This document shows positions 9,119 through 17,336 of a DNA stretch of 57,629 nucleotides, piece by piece (the first letter of the stretch is position 1; the number at the start of each line of letters is the position of its first letter). The notes beneath the pieces were generated by a model that saw nothing but the letters and a program-made list of their open reading frames with translations, did no database searches and was not told the origin of the DNA. Source of the stretch: Chitinophagaceae bacterium (GTDB lineage Bacteria > Bacteroidota > Bacteroidia > Chitinophagales > Chitinophagaceae); assembly GCA_013140985.1 (NCBI GenBank), contig JABFRU010000070.1, forward strand, positions 1 through 57,629. The letters are read 5' to 3'. The position numbers and the translations under genes are program-made.

Positions 9119-9712
9119 ATGAATGATCAATTTGATATGCTGATCGATAGTTATCTCGATAAGAAAATAGGGATCGACAGTAATTTTCTGACCAAAAGAC
9201 TGTCCGATGGATTGCAACAAAATATTTTACAACTGCAAAAAGATGAGTTATTGACCGCTGCCGGAATCGGGAATGAAAATGTAAAAGATCCTGCACAAAA
9301 GATCAGAAGCGATAAGATCTATTGGATGGATAAATCACACGGCAATATCTATGAACAGGAATTCTTACAACTCGCCCAAAATTTTATTGACCATCTCAAC
9401 AGCACTTGTTACACTGGCATCAACTGCTGTGAATTTCACTATGCTGTTTATGAAGAAGGCAGTTCTTATGGACGGCATAAGGACCAGTTCAAAAATAACA
9501 GCCACAGGAAATATTCTCTTATCAGTTATTTGAATGAGAACTGGCTGGAAGAAGAGGGCGGTCAATTACTGGTCTATCAAAATGAAGGGGTCCAAAAAAT
9601 ATTACCCCGCTCCCAAACAGCTGTATTCTTTAAAAGCGATGAGATGGAACATGAGGTAACTAAAGCCACGCGGCAACGGATGAGTATCAGCGGCTGGCTG
9701 AAAGTGATGTGA
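9119..9712 (+). CDS. 2-oxoglutarate/Fe(II)-dependent dioxygenase (prolyl-4-hydroxylase-like)
   Basis: 197-residue cytoplasmic enzyme of the 2OG-Fe(II) oxygenase superfamily. These enzymes hydroxylate a substrate while converting 2-oxoglutarate and O2 to succinate and CO2. The iron facial triad is visible as His120 and Asp122 (GRHKDQF) and His178 (MEHEV). Arg187 in the RQRMSISGW strand is placed to bind the 2OG carboxylate. The double-stranded beta-helix core runs from about 100 to 196. The N-terminal 70 residues are helical and may form the substrate-binding cap. It resembles EGLN/SM-20-type P4H domains acting on proteins, but the target is unknown. It is the third gene of a closely spaced plus-strand run. 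Confidence 0.85.
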   Translation: MNDQFDMLIDSYLDKKIGIDSNFLTKRLSDGLQQNILQLQKDELLTAAGIGNENVKDPAQKIRSDKIYWMDKSHGNIYEQEFLQLAQNFIDHLNSTCYTGINCCEFHYAVYEEGSSYGRHKDQFKNNSHRKYSLISYLNENWLEEEGGQLLVYQNEGVQKILPRSQTAVFFKSDEMEHEVTKATRQRMSISGWLKVM

Positions 9713-9846
9713 TACGCTGCAATCTTTTTCTTCCCATATAAATAATAGATGAAACAGGTATCATTTTTGTCAGAAGTATGAATCCTGCAATTCTTTCCGA
9801 CAATTGTGTAACAATTGCCCGGATTACCAGGTGTATATTTTGGATC

Positions 9847-11535
9847 ATGCAAACGACAGAAACTAAGTTGAAAAAAGTGAAGGGCGGGCACAGGGGGCGG
9901 ACAATTGTATTCAGTATTGTTATTTTCTTTCTCGTTGCCATAGTATCAGGTCTCTGGTACTGGAATACTCACAAAAAAAGGATCATCAAAAACAAACTGG
10001 AAACAGTCATACAGGAAAAGAGCGGTGGTCTTTACAAAATAAAATATGATAGTCTCAGCATTGATGAGATGGATGGCTATTTATCCATTTCCAATATGAA
10101 TTTATCTTATGACAGTGCCCGCTATACCGAACTTACAAAGCAGGGACATGAGCCTTCTATCCTGTTGAACATTCATATCCCTGAGATCAGCGTATCAGGA
10201 GTAAAAACTCCAAAGGCATTAATTGGCGACGAGATCATAGGCCGGAAACTGGAAATAAAAAACCCGGTGATCAATATTATGTATACCAATCCCGGTAAAG
10301 ATTCATCACAGGCTGTACCTCCCAAAGCCATATATGAACAGATATTAGGCGACCTGGACCTGATAAAGGCAGACAGCATCCTGATCAGCGGCGCACAGAT
10401 CACTACCAGTAATTTCAAAACAAAAAAAACAGGTATGCAGTTGCAGGATGTCAATATCACATTGGTGGATGTAAAAGTTGACAGCAGCAGTAGTACAGAC
10501 AGTACCCGGATGTTCTTTTCCAAAGAAACCAGTTTTACCTGCGGTAAACTAAGCTGGTCATCTCCCGATAATTTATATAGCTATAATGTTGAAAATATTT
10601 CAGCAGGTTCAGTATCCCGTTTGCTGCGGATCAAAAGCTTCAGTATGGTTCCTGCTTTGGATGAAGAAGCTTTTGTAAAAGCCCTGCCTGCACAGGGCGA
10701 CCGCTTTGATTTTTCGGTCAGTAATATTGAAATGAAAAATATTGACATGCAGCAATTGCTCGAAGAAAATATTGTGGCAGATAATATTCTTCTCCCCTCG
10801 CCCAGTTTGAAAATATACCGTGACCTGGCGATACCACGGGACACTAAGAACCGGGTAGGCGCTTATCCTCATCAACTGATGCAAACCATCCCTATAACTT
10901 TTACGCTGGGAAAAATAGTTGTGACGAACGGATTCATTGAATATAAAGAAAGACATCATACAAGCCGCCAGGCGGGCAAGATCCAATACCATACTATAAA
11001 TGCCGTCATCAGCAATTTTACCAATGATAAAAAAGCGATCGCTGCCAATAATGTAATGACAGTTGATATGAGTGCACAATTCCTCAATAAAGCTCCGTTG
11101 AAAGTTAGCGGGCAGTTTTATTTGCTGGATGCCAATGGTCGTTTCAACCTGAGCGGAACCCTGGGTGCGATGGATGCCACGGTCCTGAATCCAGTGATAG
11201 AAAATACCGGGCTTACACATATAAGATCAGGAAAGATCAAAAAAGCCGAATTCAATGTACAGGGCAGTGATCATGTTGCGGATGGTAAAATAACACTGCT
11301 CTACGACGATCTTAAAGTCAACGTACTTGAAAAAGACAAGGGATCAGCAGAATTGGATAAAAAAGGTCTTGCCAGTTTTATGGCCAATATGGCTATCAAG
11401 AATGCCAACCCACTAAGAAAAGACCCTGTGCGGGTAGCACAGGTACATCTCGAACGCAACAACAATGCATCCTTTTTCAATTTTGCATGGAAGACATTAC
11501 TCAAAGGGATCATGGAGACGGTGGGGCTTAAGTAA
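9847..11535 (+). CDS. Inner-membrane anchored AsmA-like protein
   Basis: 562 residues from the ATG at 9847. A start at 9778 would add 23 residues before an already basic N-terminus, so the shorter form is preferred. One membrane helix (about 20-38) is followed by KKRIIKNKLE and a long beta-rich periplasmic domain. Its strands follow the pattern seen in AsmA/DUF748-type bridge proteins: a YKIKYDSLSID element near the membrane, repeated ISNMNLSYDS and LKIKNPVINI-type strands, and a final DDLKVNVLEKD segment. Those families span the periplasm and are linked to phospholipid or outer-membrane protein trafficking. Assignment here rests on architecture, not a signature motif. It converges on the small membrane gene at 11669. 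Confidence 0.65.
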   Translation: MQTTETKLKKVKGGHRGRTIVFSIVIFFLVAIVSGLWYWNTHKKRIIKNKLETVIQEKSGGLYKIKYDSLSIDEMDGYLSISNMNLSYDSARYTELTKQGHEPSILLNIHIPEISVSGVKTPKALIGDEIIGRKLEIKNPVINIMYTNPGKDSSQAVPPKAIYEQILGDLDLIKADSILISGAQITTSNFKTKKTGMQLQDVNITLVDVKVDSSSSTDSTRMFFSKETSFTCGKLSWSSPDNLYSYNVENISAGSVSRLLRIKSFSMVPALDEEAFVKALPAQGDRFDFSVSNIEMKNIDMQQLLEENIVADNILLPSPSLKIYRDLAIPRDTKNRVGAYPHQLMQTIPITFTLGKIVVTNGFIEYKERHHTSRQAGKIQYHTINAVISNFTNDKKAIAANNVMTVDMSAQFLNKAPLKVSGQFYLLDANGRFNLSGTLGAMDATVLNPVIENTGLTHIRSGKIKKAEFNVQGSDHVADGKITLLYDDLKVNVLEKDKGSAELDKKGLASFMANMAIKNANPLRKDPVRVAQVHLERNNNASFFNFAWKTLLKGIMETVGLK

Positions 11536-11561
11536 CGATCAAAGGGCTGGTTAAAAGTTTT

Positions 11562-11646
11562 GTGAAGTGAATTGTGAATCGTCAATGGTGAATGGGTTCA
11601 TGACAATCAAACTCTCCTATTGACTATTCACCATTCACTATTCACC
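11562..11646. repeat. Inverted heptamer arrays, word GAATnGT
   Basis: Five consecutive heptamers fill 11562-11596 (GTGAAGT, GAATTGT, GAATCGT, CAATGGT, GAATGGG). Four heptamers of the opposite sense fill 11619-11646 (ATTGACT, ATTCACC, ATTCACT, ATTCACC). Together they can form a long imperfect hairpin between two convergent genes (stops at 11535 and 11669), so a bidirectional terminator role is plausible. Confidence 0.85.
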
Positions 11647-11668
11647 CATTATCTTTACGCTAATGAAA

Positions 11669-12049
11669 TTATATTCCTTTCTTCAACCGTTCTAATTCTT
11701 CTTTGAGTTTTAAATTCTCGGCTTCGAGCTTCTTTACATCCGTTAATGCATCTTTATTATACTCAACGATCTTATCCTCGGTGATATACACCCCGCTGAA
11801 CATACTCGTTTTACAATAAGCTTCATGTATATGCCCGTCTTTGTCTTTATACCTTACCACATAAATACGGTCGCTGCTATCGCCAAACCAGCCTTTACCC
11901 AGCGGCGCCCATTCTTTGCTGATGAATTCTTTTCCTTCTTCACTGAAATGGTCTTCGATGCGGCCGCCATCAAAAACTCCGGCGACAAGCCTGATAATGA
12001 TGATAACAACGATCGCTATGACGATTATGGCCACGGGGTTGACATCCAT
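11669..12049 (-). CDS. Small membrane-anchored protein with C-terminal coiled coil
   Basis: 126 residues. One strongly hydrophobic helix (about 6-24, VAIIVIAIVVIIII) sits at the N-terminus. A soluble domain follows with conserved-looking KEWAPLGKGWFGDSSDRIY and VRYKDKDGHIHEAYCKTSMFSGVYI strands. The C-terminal heptad segment is DVKKLEAENLKLKEELERLKK (about 104-124). No catalytic signature is visible, and I know no named family. The topology suggests the beta domain and coiled coil are on one side of the inner membrane and oligomerise. It is convergent with the AsmA-like gene. Confidence 0.8.
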   Translation of the reverse strand: MDVNPVAIIVIAIVVIIIIRLVAGVFDGGRIEDHFSEEGKEFISKEWAPLGKGWFGDSSDRIYVVRYKDKDGHIHEAYCKTSMFSGVYITEDKIVEYNKDALTDVKKLEAENLKLKEELERLKKGI

Positions 12050-12603
12050 GAAGTAAATTTAATTAAATCCCACTCTACGCCGTGGCGGGTGTTTTCTTCC
12101 ACCCGCCACAGGTAAATAGTAGGTTTCATAAGCGTAATGAAAATTCTTATTTTATTCGTATGGTTGGTGGAGAACAAACACCAACCACCGGTTTAAACAT
12201 TTTACTTACCGGTATTTACCGCACCAAACGTTCCGCTGGAACGTAACTTCATTTTTCATTCATCATTCTACCTATGAAATATCCCTACGGGACAATTAAA
12301 TGCATACAAAAAGATTTAGGCAACCCCGTAGGGGTTACAGGTGGGTAGAACTATTAAATATATGCGAACCGAACCCCGTAGGGGTTCAACATTCCTGAAT
12401 AGAGAACAGAACCCTTCGCTTTGCTCAGGGCGGGCTACTGCAACAAATTGTTGAATAGAATTGCTGCAGCACAAGAGTGCGACGCAAGGAACGATGATAG
12501 TAGCAATGTAGCCGGACCAATAATCCTTATTGTCAGACCGGGACGGTCAGACAAAAGCCACTCATTCCGCCTCCCCTATCTTTGCAGCACAACGACTTGC
12601 ACA
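12050..12603. repeat. Gene-free spacer with a cluster of short palindromes
   Basis: No credible gene was found in this 554-base spacer. It contains at least six small palindromes: GTGGCGGGT/ACCCGCCAC (12082-12109), GGTTGGTG/CACCAACC (12162-12186), ACGTTCC-GCT-GGAACGT (12228-12244), TCCC-TAC-GGGA (near 12285), AACCCC-GTA-GGGGTT (12322-12336) and GAACCCC-GTA-GGGGTTC (12371-12387). The last two share the core CCCCGTAGGGG and its flanks, so they are copies of one element. The cluster resembles REP-like intergenic palindromes. The carboxylase promoter lies at its right edge. Confidence 0.75.
12577..12584 (+). promoter_or_regulatory. Bacteroidota -7 promoter box of the carboxylase gene
   Basis: TATCTTTG matches the TAnnTTTG consensus of the Bacteroidota housekeeping sigma factor exactly. 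It ends 19 bases before the ATG at 12604. No convincing TTTG box is seen about 20 bases upstream, so the -33 contact may be weak. Confidence 0.6.
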
Positions 12604-14229
12604 ATGAACCTCGAATTCAATAAGAACGACGACGTAATGAAACAATCGCTGAGTGAGATGCGGCAGCGGCTGGATAAGATCGCTGAAGGCGGTGGTAAAA
12701 AAGCGATGGAGAAACAAAAAGAGAAGAATAAACTCACTCCGAGAGAAAGAATTGATTATTTAATTGATAAAGACAAACCCTTTATCGAGATCGGCGCTTT
12801 TGCCGGTTATGAAATGTATGAAGAACAAGGTGGTTGTCCCGCCGGTGGTACGGTGGCCGGTGTGGGATATGTAAGCGGCAGGCAGTGTGTGATACTGGCA
12901 AACGATCAAACGGTGAAAGCCGGTGCCTGGTTCCCTATTACCGGTAAAAAGAATTTGCGTTTGCAGGAGATAGCGATGGAAAATCATTTACCTGTTATTT
13001 ATTTGGTTGACAGCGCCGGCGTTTTTCTCCCGATGCAGGATGAGATATTTCCCGACAAAGAACATTTTGGCCGCATCTTCCGCAACAATGCGGTGATGAG
13101 TGGCATGGGCATCACACAGATCGCTGCGGTGATGGGCCCCTGTGTGGCCGGCGGCGCTTACTTACCGATCATGAGTGATGAAACACTGATGGTGGAAGGC
13201 AATGGTTCTATTTACCTGGCCGGTCCTTACCTGGTGAAAGCGGCGATAGGCGAAGACATAGATAATGAAACATTGGGCGGTGCGGTAACGCATACAGAGA
13301 TCAGCGGTATTGCCGATTATAAATTCAGGACCGAACAGGAATGCATGGATCATGTAAAAAAGATGATGGGCATGCTGGGTGATAAACCCAAAGCCGGTTT
13401 TGACAGGATCCAACCAAAAGCGCCAACAAAAAAAGCAGCAGAGCTGCATGGTATTTTTCCCGGTGATGGCAAACCGTATAATGTGATCGACATCATTGAA
13501 AGGATCGTTGACGATTCTGAATTTGAACAATTCAAAGAAGATTATGGTAAAACGATCGTCTGCGGTTATGGAAGAATAGATGGCTGGGCCGTAGGTATTG
13601 TTGCCAACCAGCGGCTGATCGTTAAAACAAAAAAGGGCGAGATGCAGCTGGGCGGTGTTATTTATAATGACAGCGCTGATAAAGGAGCAAGGTTCATTCT
13701 CAATTGCAACCAGAAGAAAATTCCATTGGTGTTCTTACAGGATGTTACCGGTTTTATGGTGGGCAGCCGCAGCGAACATTCGGGCATCATCAAAGACGGT
13801 GCGAAGATGGTGAATGCAGTAGCAAATTCTGTGGTGCCGAAGATCACTATCATTACCGGTAACAGTTATGGCGCCGGCAACTATGCCATGTGCGGCAAAG
13901 CCTATGATCCGAGATTCATTTATGCATGGCCTTCGGCGAGGATCGCTGTCATGAGTGGTGATTCGGCAGCCAAGACCTTATTACAAATAGAAGTGGCTTC
14001 GCAAAAAGCAAAAGGCAAAACGGTAAGCAAGGAAGAAGAAGATAAATTGCTGAACAAGATCAAGAGCCGTTATGATAAACAAACTTCTCCTTATTATGCA
14101 GCGGCCAGGTTGTGGGTAGATGCCATCATTGACCCGGTGGATACAAGAAAAGTAATTGCAGAAGGTATTGCAGCGGCGAATAATAACCCGGAGATTCATT
14201 CATTAAAGACGGGAGTGTTTCAGGTATGA
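12604..14229 (+). CDS. Acyl-CoA carboxylase beta (carboxyltransferase) subunit, methylcrotonyl-CoA type
   Basis: 541-residue cytoplasmic carboxyltransferase that moves CO2 from carboxybiotin to an acyl-CoA. The ATG at 12604 starts MNLEFNKNDD. An open frame extends 61 codons upstream into the palindrome region and promoter but does not look coding. Two crotonase-fold halves are visible. The N half has VDSAGVFLPMQDEIFPDKEH, HFGRIF and AAVMGPCVAGGAYLPIMSDE. The C half has FLQDVTGFMVGSRSE, GIIKDGAKMV and ITGNSYGAGNYAMCG. The QDEIFPDKEHFGRIF and YAMCG signatures fit methylcrotonyl-CoA or geranyl-CoA carboxylase beta chains better than propionyl-CoA ones. No biotin carboxylase or carrier gene lies in the window, so the alpha subunit must be encoded elsewhere. 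Confidence 0.92.
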   Translation: MNLEFNKNDDVMKQSLSEMRQRLDKIAEGGGKKAMEKQKEKNKLTPRERIDYLIDKDKPFIEIGAFAGYEMYEEQGGCPAGGTVAGVGYVSGRQCVILANDQTVKAGAWFPITGKKNLRLQEIAMENHLPVIYLVDSAGVFLPMQDEIFPDKEHFGRIFRNNAVMSGMGITQIAAVMGPCVAGGAYLPIMSDETLMVEGNGSIYLAGPYLVKAAIGEDIDNETLGGAVTHTEISGIADYKFRTEQECMDHVKKMMGMLGDKPKAGFDRIQPKAPTKKAAELHGIFPGDGKPYNVIDIIERIVDDSEFEQFKEDYGKTIVCGYGRIDGWAVGIVANQRLIVKTKKGEMQLGGVIYNDSADKGARFILNCNQKKIPLVFLQDVTGFMVGSRSEHSGIIKDGAKMVNAVANSVVPKITIITGNSYGAGNYAMCGKAYDPRFIYAWPSARIAVMSGDSAAKTLLQIEVASQKAKGKTVSKEEEDKLLNKIKSRYDKQTSPYYAAARLWVDAIIDPVDTRKVIAEGIAAANNNPEIHSLKTGVFQV

Positions 14230-14236
14230 TGTTGAT

Positions 14237-14263
14237 GTCATGCTGAGGCTCTCGAAGCATGAC
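14237..14263. repeat. Short inverted repeat after the carboxylase gene
   Basis: GTCATGCT (14237-14244) and AGCATGAC (14256-14263) pair around GAGGCTCTCGA, starting seven bases past the stop. The GTCATGCTGAG...GAAGCATGAC form is a recurrent intergenic motif in Bacteroidota genomes. It lacks a T run, so terminator function is doubtful. Confidence 0.6.
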
Positions 14264-14305
14264 TTACGAATAATCTATAAGTAATTTAAAATTCGTGATT
14301 CTAGA

Positions 14306-14944
14306 ATGGGGAAAGAAAAAAATAAATTTTATGTTGTATGGCAAGGAATAAAGCCGGGAGTCTATTCGAGCTGGGCAGAATGTCAGAAACTAATCAATGG
14401 ATATCCTCAAGCAAAATATAAAGGATTTAAAACTCAGCAAGCAGCCTTAAAAGCATTCGAAGAAGGGCCAGGTAATTATTGGGGCAAAAGTTTTTCTGAA
14501 AGCTCTTTAAGTCCGGAACAACTCAGGATCATTGGGATTCCTATTATGAACAGTATTTCCGTGGATGCAGCTTGGAATACTTTTACGTTAGAAATGGAAT
14601 ATCAGGGAGTGTGGACAGATACAAAAGAAGTTTTGTTTAAAAAAGGTCCATTTAAAGATGCAACAAATAATGTGGGAGAATTTTTAGCCATAGTTCATGC
14701 CTTAGCTCATCTAAAAAAAAGCAGTTCTTCACTCCCAATATATTCTGATAGCAGGAATGCTATTAAGTGGGTTAAAAACAAAGAGCATAAAAGCAAATTA
14801 GAAAAGACAAATAACAACATTGAAGTTTTCGAGCTTCTGGACAGAGCCATTTATTGGTTAAAAAATAATTCTTATTCCAATAAAATATTGAAGTGGGAAA
14901 CAAAAGCATGGGGCGAAAACCCTGCGGACTTCGGAAGAAAATAG
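14306..14944 (+). CDS. rnhA: Ribonuclease H1 with N-terminal viroplasmin (hybrid-binding) domain
   Basis: 212-residue endonuclease that cuts the RNA strand of RNA/DNA hybrids. Residues about 7-53 form the viroplasmin-like hybrid-binding domain (FYVVWQGIKPGVYSSWAEC, then YKGFKTQQAALKAF). The RNase H domain follows with the acidic catalytic set Asp87 (SVDAAW), Glu125 (NNVGEFLAI), Asp148 (YSDSRNA) and Asp208 (NPADFGRK). The C-terminal ENPADFGRK ending is typical of this Bacteroidota/Firmicutes group. All four acidic residues are in place, so activity is expected. It is probably monocistronic and convergent with the membrane gene at 15005. Confidence 0.93.
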   Translation: MGKEKNKFYVVWQGIKPGVYSSWAECQKLINGYPQAKYKGFKTQQAALKAFEEGPGNYWGKSFSESSLSPEQLRIIGIPIMNSISVDAAWNTFTLEMEYQGVWTDTKEVLFKKGPFKDATNNVGEFLAIVHALAHLKKSSSSLPIYSDSRNAIKWVKNKEHKSKLEKTNNNIEVFELLDRAIYWLKNNSYSNKILKWETKAWGENPADFGRK

Positions 14945-15004
14945 ACCTCCTCTTTACATATTTATCTGTGTACATTTGTGTAATCTGTGAGCAAAAAAAA
15001 TCTC

Positions 15005-15574
15005 TTATGCCAGCGTAAGCTCTGTTTTCCTTTTTGCCAGATAATTATACAGGAACAATATCACCGGCAGGAAAACAAATGTTGCGATGATAGAATTACG
15101 ATAGAAAGGCAATCCTGCATCATAGCAAATCATCAATCCATTGAAGTCTCTTGAATACCATTGCTCACTTGCAGCCTGCCATACCATAAAGTTGGATACC
15201 AAAAAATAAACAGTGGGTGCAGCTACGGCACCTATGCCAAGCGTTGTGTAGTTTCTTCCTTTCAATAACCAGCCGATCAGCGTTAATAATAATAATAACA
15301 GGTAGTTCTTCCATTGACCGGTGTAGAAACCGGCAAAAGCAAACTCGCCATTCACATACAAAGCCTGGATGATGACGTCACTAACAAACAGGGCGAGCAG
15401 TGGCAGTAAGAAAGATATATTTCTCTCTTTGATGATAAAACCTGAGAACAGGGCTATTGCAATGAATGGTGAAAAACCTGACCATTCTGGTTTGGAAGCG
15501 AATAAAAGCTTACAGGCTGTTTGCAGAACTACCAGTATTAAAGCAAAGAATAGTAAACGTCCGTTGATCTTCAT
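15005..15574 (-). CDS. Multi-pass membrane protein, DUF6580-like
   Basis: 189 residues from the ATG at 15574. An in-frame start 15 codons upstream is less likely. About five to six hydrophobic helices are visible, including LLFFALILVVLQTA, FIAIALFSGFII, FLLPLLALFVSDVIIQALY and a C-terminal IIATFVFLPVILFLYNYLA. The internal segment TVYFLVSNFMVWQ followed by LMICYDAGLPFYRNS matches my memory of the DUF6580 group of Bacteroidota membrane proteins, which has no assigned function. It lies 71 bases downstream of manA on the same strand and may be its distal partner. No residue pattern suggests a transporter class. Confidence 0.7.
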   Translation of the reverse strand: MKINGRLLFFALILVVLQTACKLLFASKPEWSGFSPFIAIALFSGFIIKERNISFLLPLLALFVSDVIIQALYVNGEFAFAGFYTGQWKNYLLLLLLTLIGWLLKGRNYTTLGIGAVAAPTVYFLVSNFMVWQAASEQWYSRDFNGLMICYDAGLPFYRNSIIATFVFLPVILFLYNYLAKRKTELTLA

Positions 15575-15645
15575 AATAAATAATTGAAATGTGAGGCAAA
15601 AATAAATGAATTGACGCAAATGCTCCAGCTATTTATCAACGGCTG

Positions 15646-16854
15646 TCAACGGGGAACCGATGCCCTGAAAACAGTAGTTCCCTGGGCACAGCTTAGTTTA
15701 ATTTCTTTTCCCGAAAACACAATGGCGGAGGGATTACCTGGTTGCAGTTTTAATTTTACTGAACCGTTGTCCAGTTCAGCATTCCCTTCCGTCAATAAAA
15801 GTATTTCAGCTGTAGCGGGAGAAAAACTGATGCTCTCTCCTTTTTTCAGATCAAATACACTTAACTGAAAGTCGGGCGCAGTCGTAGTATAAACTTTTTC
15901 TGCATTACTTATTTGTTCTCCCGGGATGATGCGGACATGAGTCGGTTCGCATTTCACATGCTTCAGCAATTCTTTTACATCAATATGCTTATTGGTCAGC
16001 CCCCCTCTTAATACATTATCAGAACTTGCCATGATCTCTACATTCTGTCCTTCTAAATAGGCATGCGGCACACCGGCATCCTGGAAGATCCCCTCTCCTT
16101 TTTTTAAATGCACCAAATTGAAAAGATAAATGGAAAAAATGCCCCGGTCTATTTTTCCATTGTGCGGAAAACTATAAGCTGCTTTTGCCACCCAATAGTC
16201 CTCATCATATTTATCAGGATCCTTGTCCCGGTAAATGGTAGCCAAATTATCGATCAATGGTTGCAATATCCTGTTCACATCATCCTGCGGCATTTCCATT
16301 ACATGTTTATACAATCCTTCATAGCCGGATTGATTGAATATGCCCAGCAGCTCTCTCAATTCAGCCACATTCAATAAAGTATATACCAGTTCTTCGGGTG
16401 GTTTAAATCCATGCAATAACCAGAAATCACTCAGCGCCACCATCAGTTCCGGTTTATGATTATCATCTTTATAATTACGGCGGGGCGAATCAACCGCAAT
16501 GCCTTCGGTATTCTCTCTTGCAAATTCCTTTTCGGCCGCTGCTTTTGTTGGGTGCACCTGTATGGACAACATTTTGTGAACATCCAGCACTTTAAATAAA
16601 TAAGGTAAATGCCCAAAGCGTTGCTGCACATCATTTCCTAAAAACCCGGGATGTTCTTTCAAAAATTCTTTTAATAATACCCGGCGATGGTCCGGCAATT
16701 CGATCGTACAATTGTCCTGTGCATGCACACCCATCCAGTATTCGGCAAAAGGAAGCCTGTCATCATTTCCTGTTTGTAATAATGAAGGGATAAATGAAGT
16801 GCCACCCCAGTCATAATGTTTTACGGTTCCTTTTAAGCGATAGATCCCCGGCAT
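15646..16854 (-). CDS. manA: Mannose-6-phosphate isomerase, class I
   Basis: 402-residue cytoplasmic zinc enzyme interconverting mannose 6-phosphate and fructose 6-phosphate, feeding GDP-mannose synthesis or mannose catabolism. The zinc ligands of type I enzymes are visible: Gln99 and His101 (SIQVHP), Glu136 (HKPELMVAL) and His264 (AGVPHAYL). The substrate-site segment NVLRGGLTNKHID contains the expected Arg283. Length and the cupin-like C-terminal domain match the family. The first in-frame ATG opens with MPGIYRLKGTVKHYDWGG, the standard N-terminus. It is divergent from yraN with only 37 bases between start codons. The minus strand there carries TATCTTTA (16887-16880), close to the TAnnTTTG box. 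Confidence 0.95.
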   Translation of the reverse strand: MPGIYRLKGTVKHYDWGGTSFIPSLLQTGNDDRLPFAEYWMGVHAQDNCTIELPDHRRVLLKEFLKEHPGFLGNDVQQRFGHLPYLFKVLDVHKMLSIQVHPTKAAAEKEFARENTEGIAVDSPRRNYKDDNHKPELMVALSDFWLLHGFKPPEELVYTLLNVAELRELLGIFNQSGYEGLYKHVMEMPQDDVNRILQPLIDNLATIYRDKDPDKYDEDYWVAKAAYSFPHNGKIDRGIFSIYLFNLVHLKKGEGIFQDAGVPHAYLEGQNVEIMASSDNVLRGGLTNKHIDVKELLKHVKCEPTHVRIIPGEQISNAEKVYTTTAPDFQLSVFDLKKGESISFSPATAEILLLTEGNAELDNGSVKLKLQPGNPSAIVFSGKEIKLSCAQGTTVFRASVPR

Positions 16855-16891
16855 ACAATTTTTCTTCTTTAACTTGGAGTAAAGATACTAC

Positions 16892-17248
16892 ATGGCCCTG
16901 CATAATGAATTGGGAAAAGAAGGCGAACAAATGGCCATCCGGTGGCTGAAAGAAAAGGGTTATGAGATAATGCACCTCAACTGGCGGCACTCTTACTATG
17001 AAATAGATATTATAGCAAAAAAAGCTGACAAGCTTCATATTGTAGAAGTAAAAGCAAGGAAAGGAAATTTTTTTGGCAATCCTGAAGACAGTGTAACAAA
17101 AAGCAAATTCAAAAAATTGCAAAAGGCGGTGGATGAATTTCTTTTTTTGAATCCCGGCTACAAATGGCTGCAATACGATGTGCTGGCCATTACATTGCAT
17201 AACGATAAAGAAACAGAATATTTTTTACTGGAAGATGTTTTTCTCTGA
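16892..17248 (+). CDS. yraN: YraN/UPF0102 family endonuclease-like protein
   Basis: 118 residues, the usual length for this family. The opening NELGKEGEQMAIRWLKEKGY is followed by the PD-(D/E)XK-like core: SYYEIDIIAKKAD, with the acidic pair in EIDII, then LHIVEVKAR, giving Glu and Lys in EVK. The family is widespread next to rnhB or rsmI genes and is thought to be a Holliday-junction-resolvase-type nuclease fold, but its physiological role is not established. Divergent from manA. Its 3' side runs into a heptamer-repeat hairpin shared with the convergent YkgJ-like gene. Confidence 0.9.
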   Translation: MALHNELGKEGEQMAIRWLKEKGYEIMHLNWRHSYYEIDIIAKKADKLHIVEVKARKGNFFGNPEDSVTKSKFKKLQKAVDEFLFLNPGYKWLQYDVLAITLHNDKETEYFLLEDVFL

Positions 17249-17250
17249 GT

Positions 17251-17336
17251 TAGTAGGAAGTAGCGAGTAGCAAGTAGGGCTGGCGTGATATTATAAGCTT
17301 TCTTCCTACTAGCTACTCCCTACTAGCCACTTCCTT
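17251..17336. repeat. Inverted heptamer arrays, word nAGTAGn, overlapping a gene end
   Basis: Four plus-sense heptamers (TAGTAGG, AAGTAGC, GAGTAGC, AAGTAGG; 17251-17278) face five opposite-sense heptamers (CTTCCTA, CTAGCTA, CTCCCTA, CTAGCCA, CTTCCTT; 17302-17336). The right array includes the stop codon and last seven codons of the YkgJ-like gene. The arrays begin two bases after the yraN stop. The same word family occurs at 54400-54492. Confidence 0.9.

Noticed and set aside
10609-11220. 203-codon open frame on the minus strand
   Set aside because: It lies wholly opposite the AsmA-like gene, and the plus-strand protein has a membrane anchor and coherent beta strands.
12421-12603. Start of the carboxylase gene at 12421
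   Set aside because: The extra 61 codons run through the TATCTTTG promoter box and the palindrome spacer, and do not match the family N-terminus.
14945-15004. ATCTGTG...GTGTAATCTGTG words as another heptamer array
   Set aside because: ATCTGTG occurs twice, but the units in between do not keep the 7-nt period well enough to count as an array.
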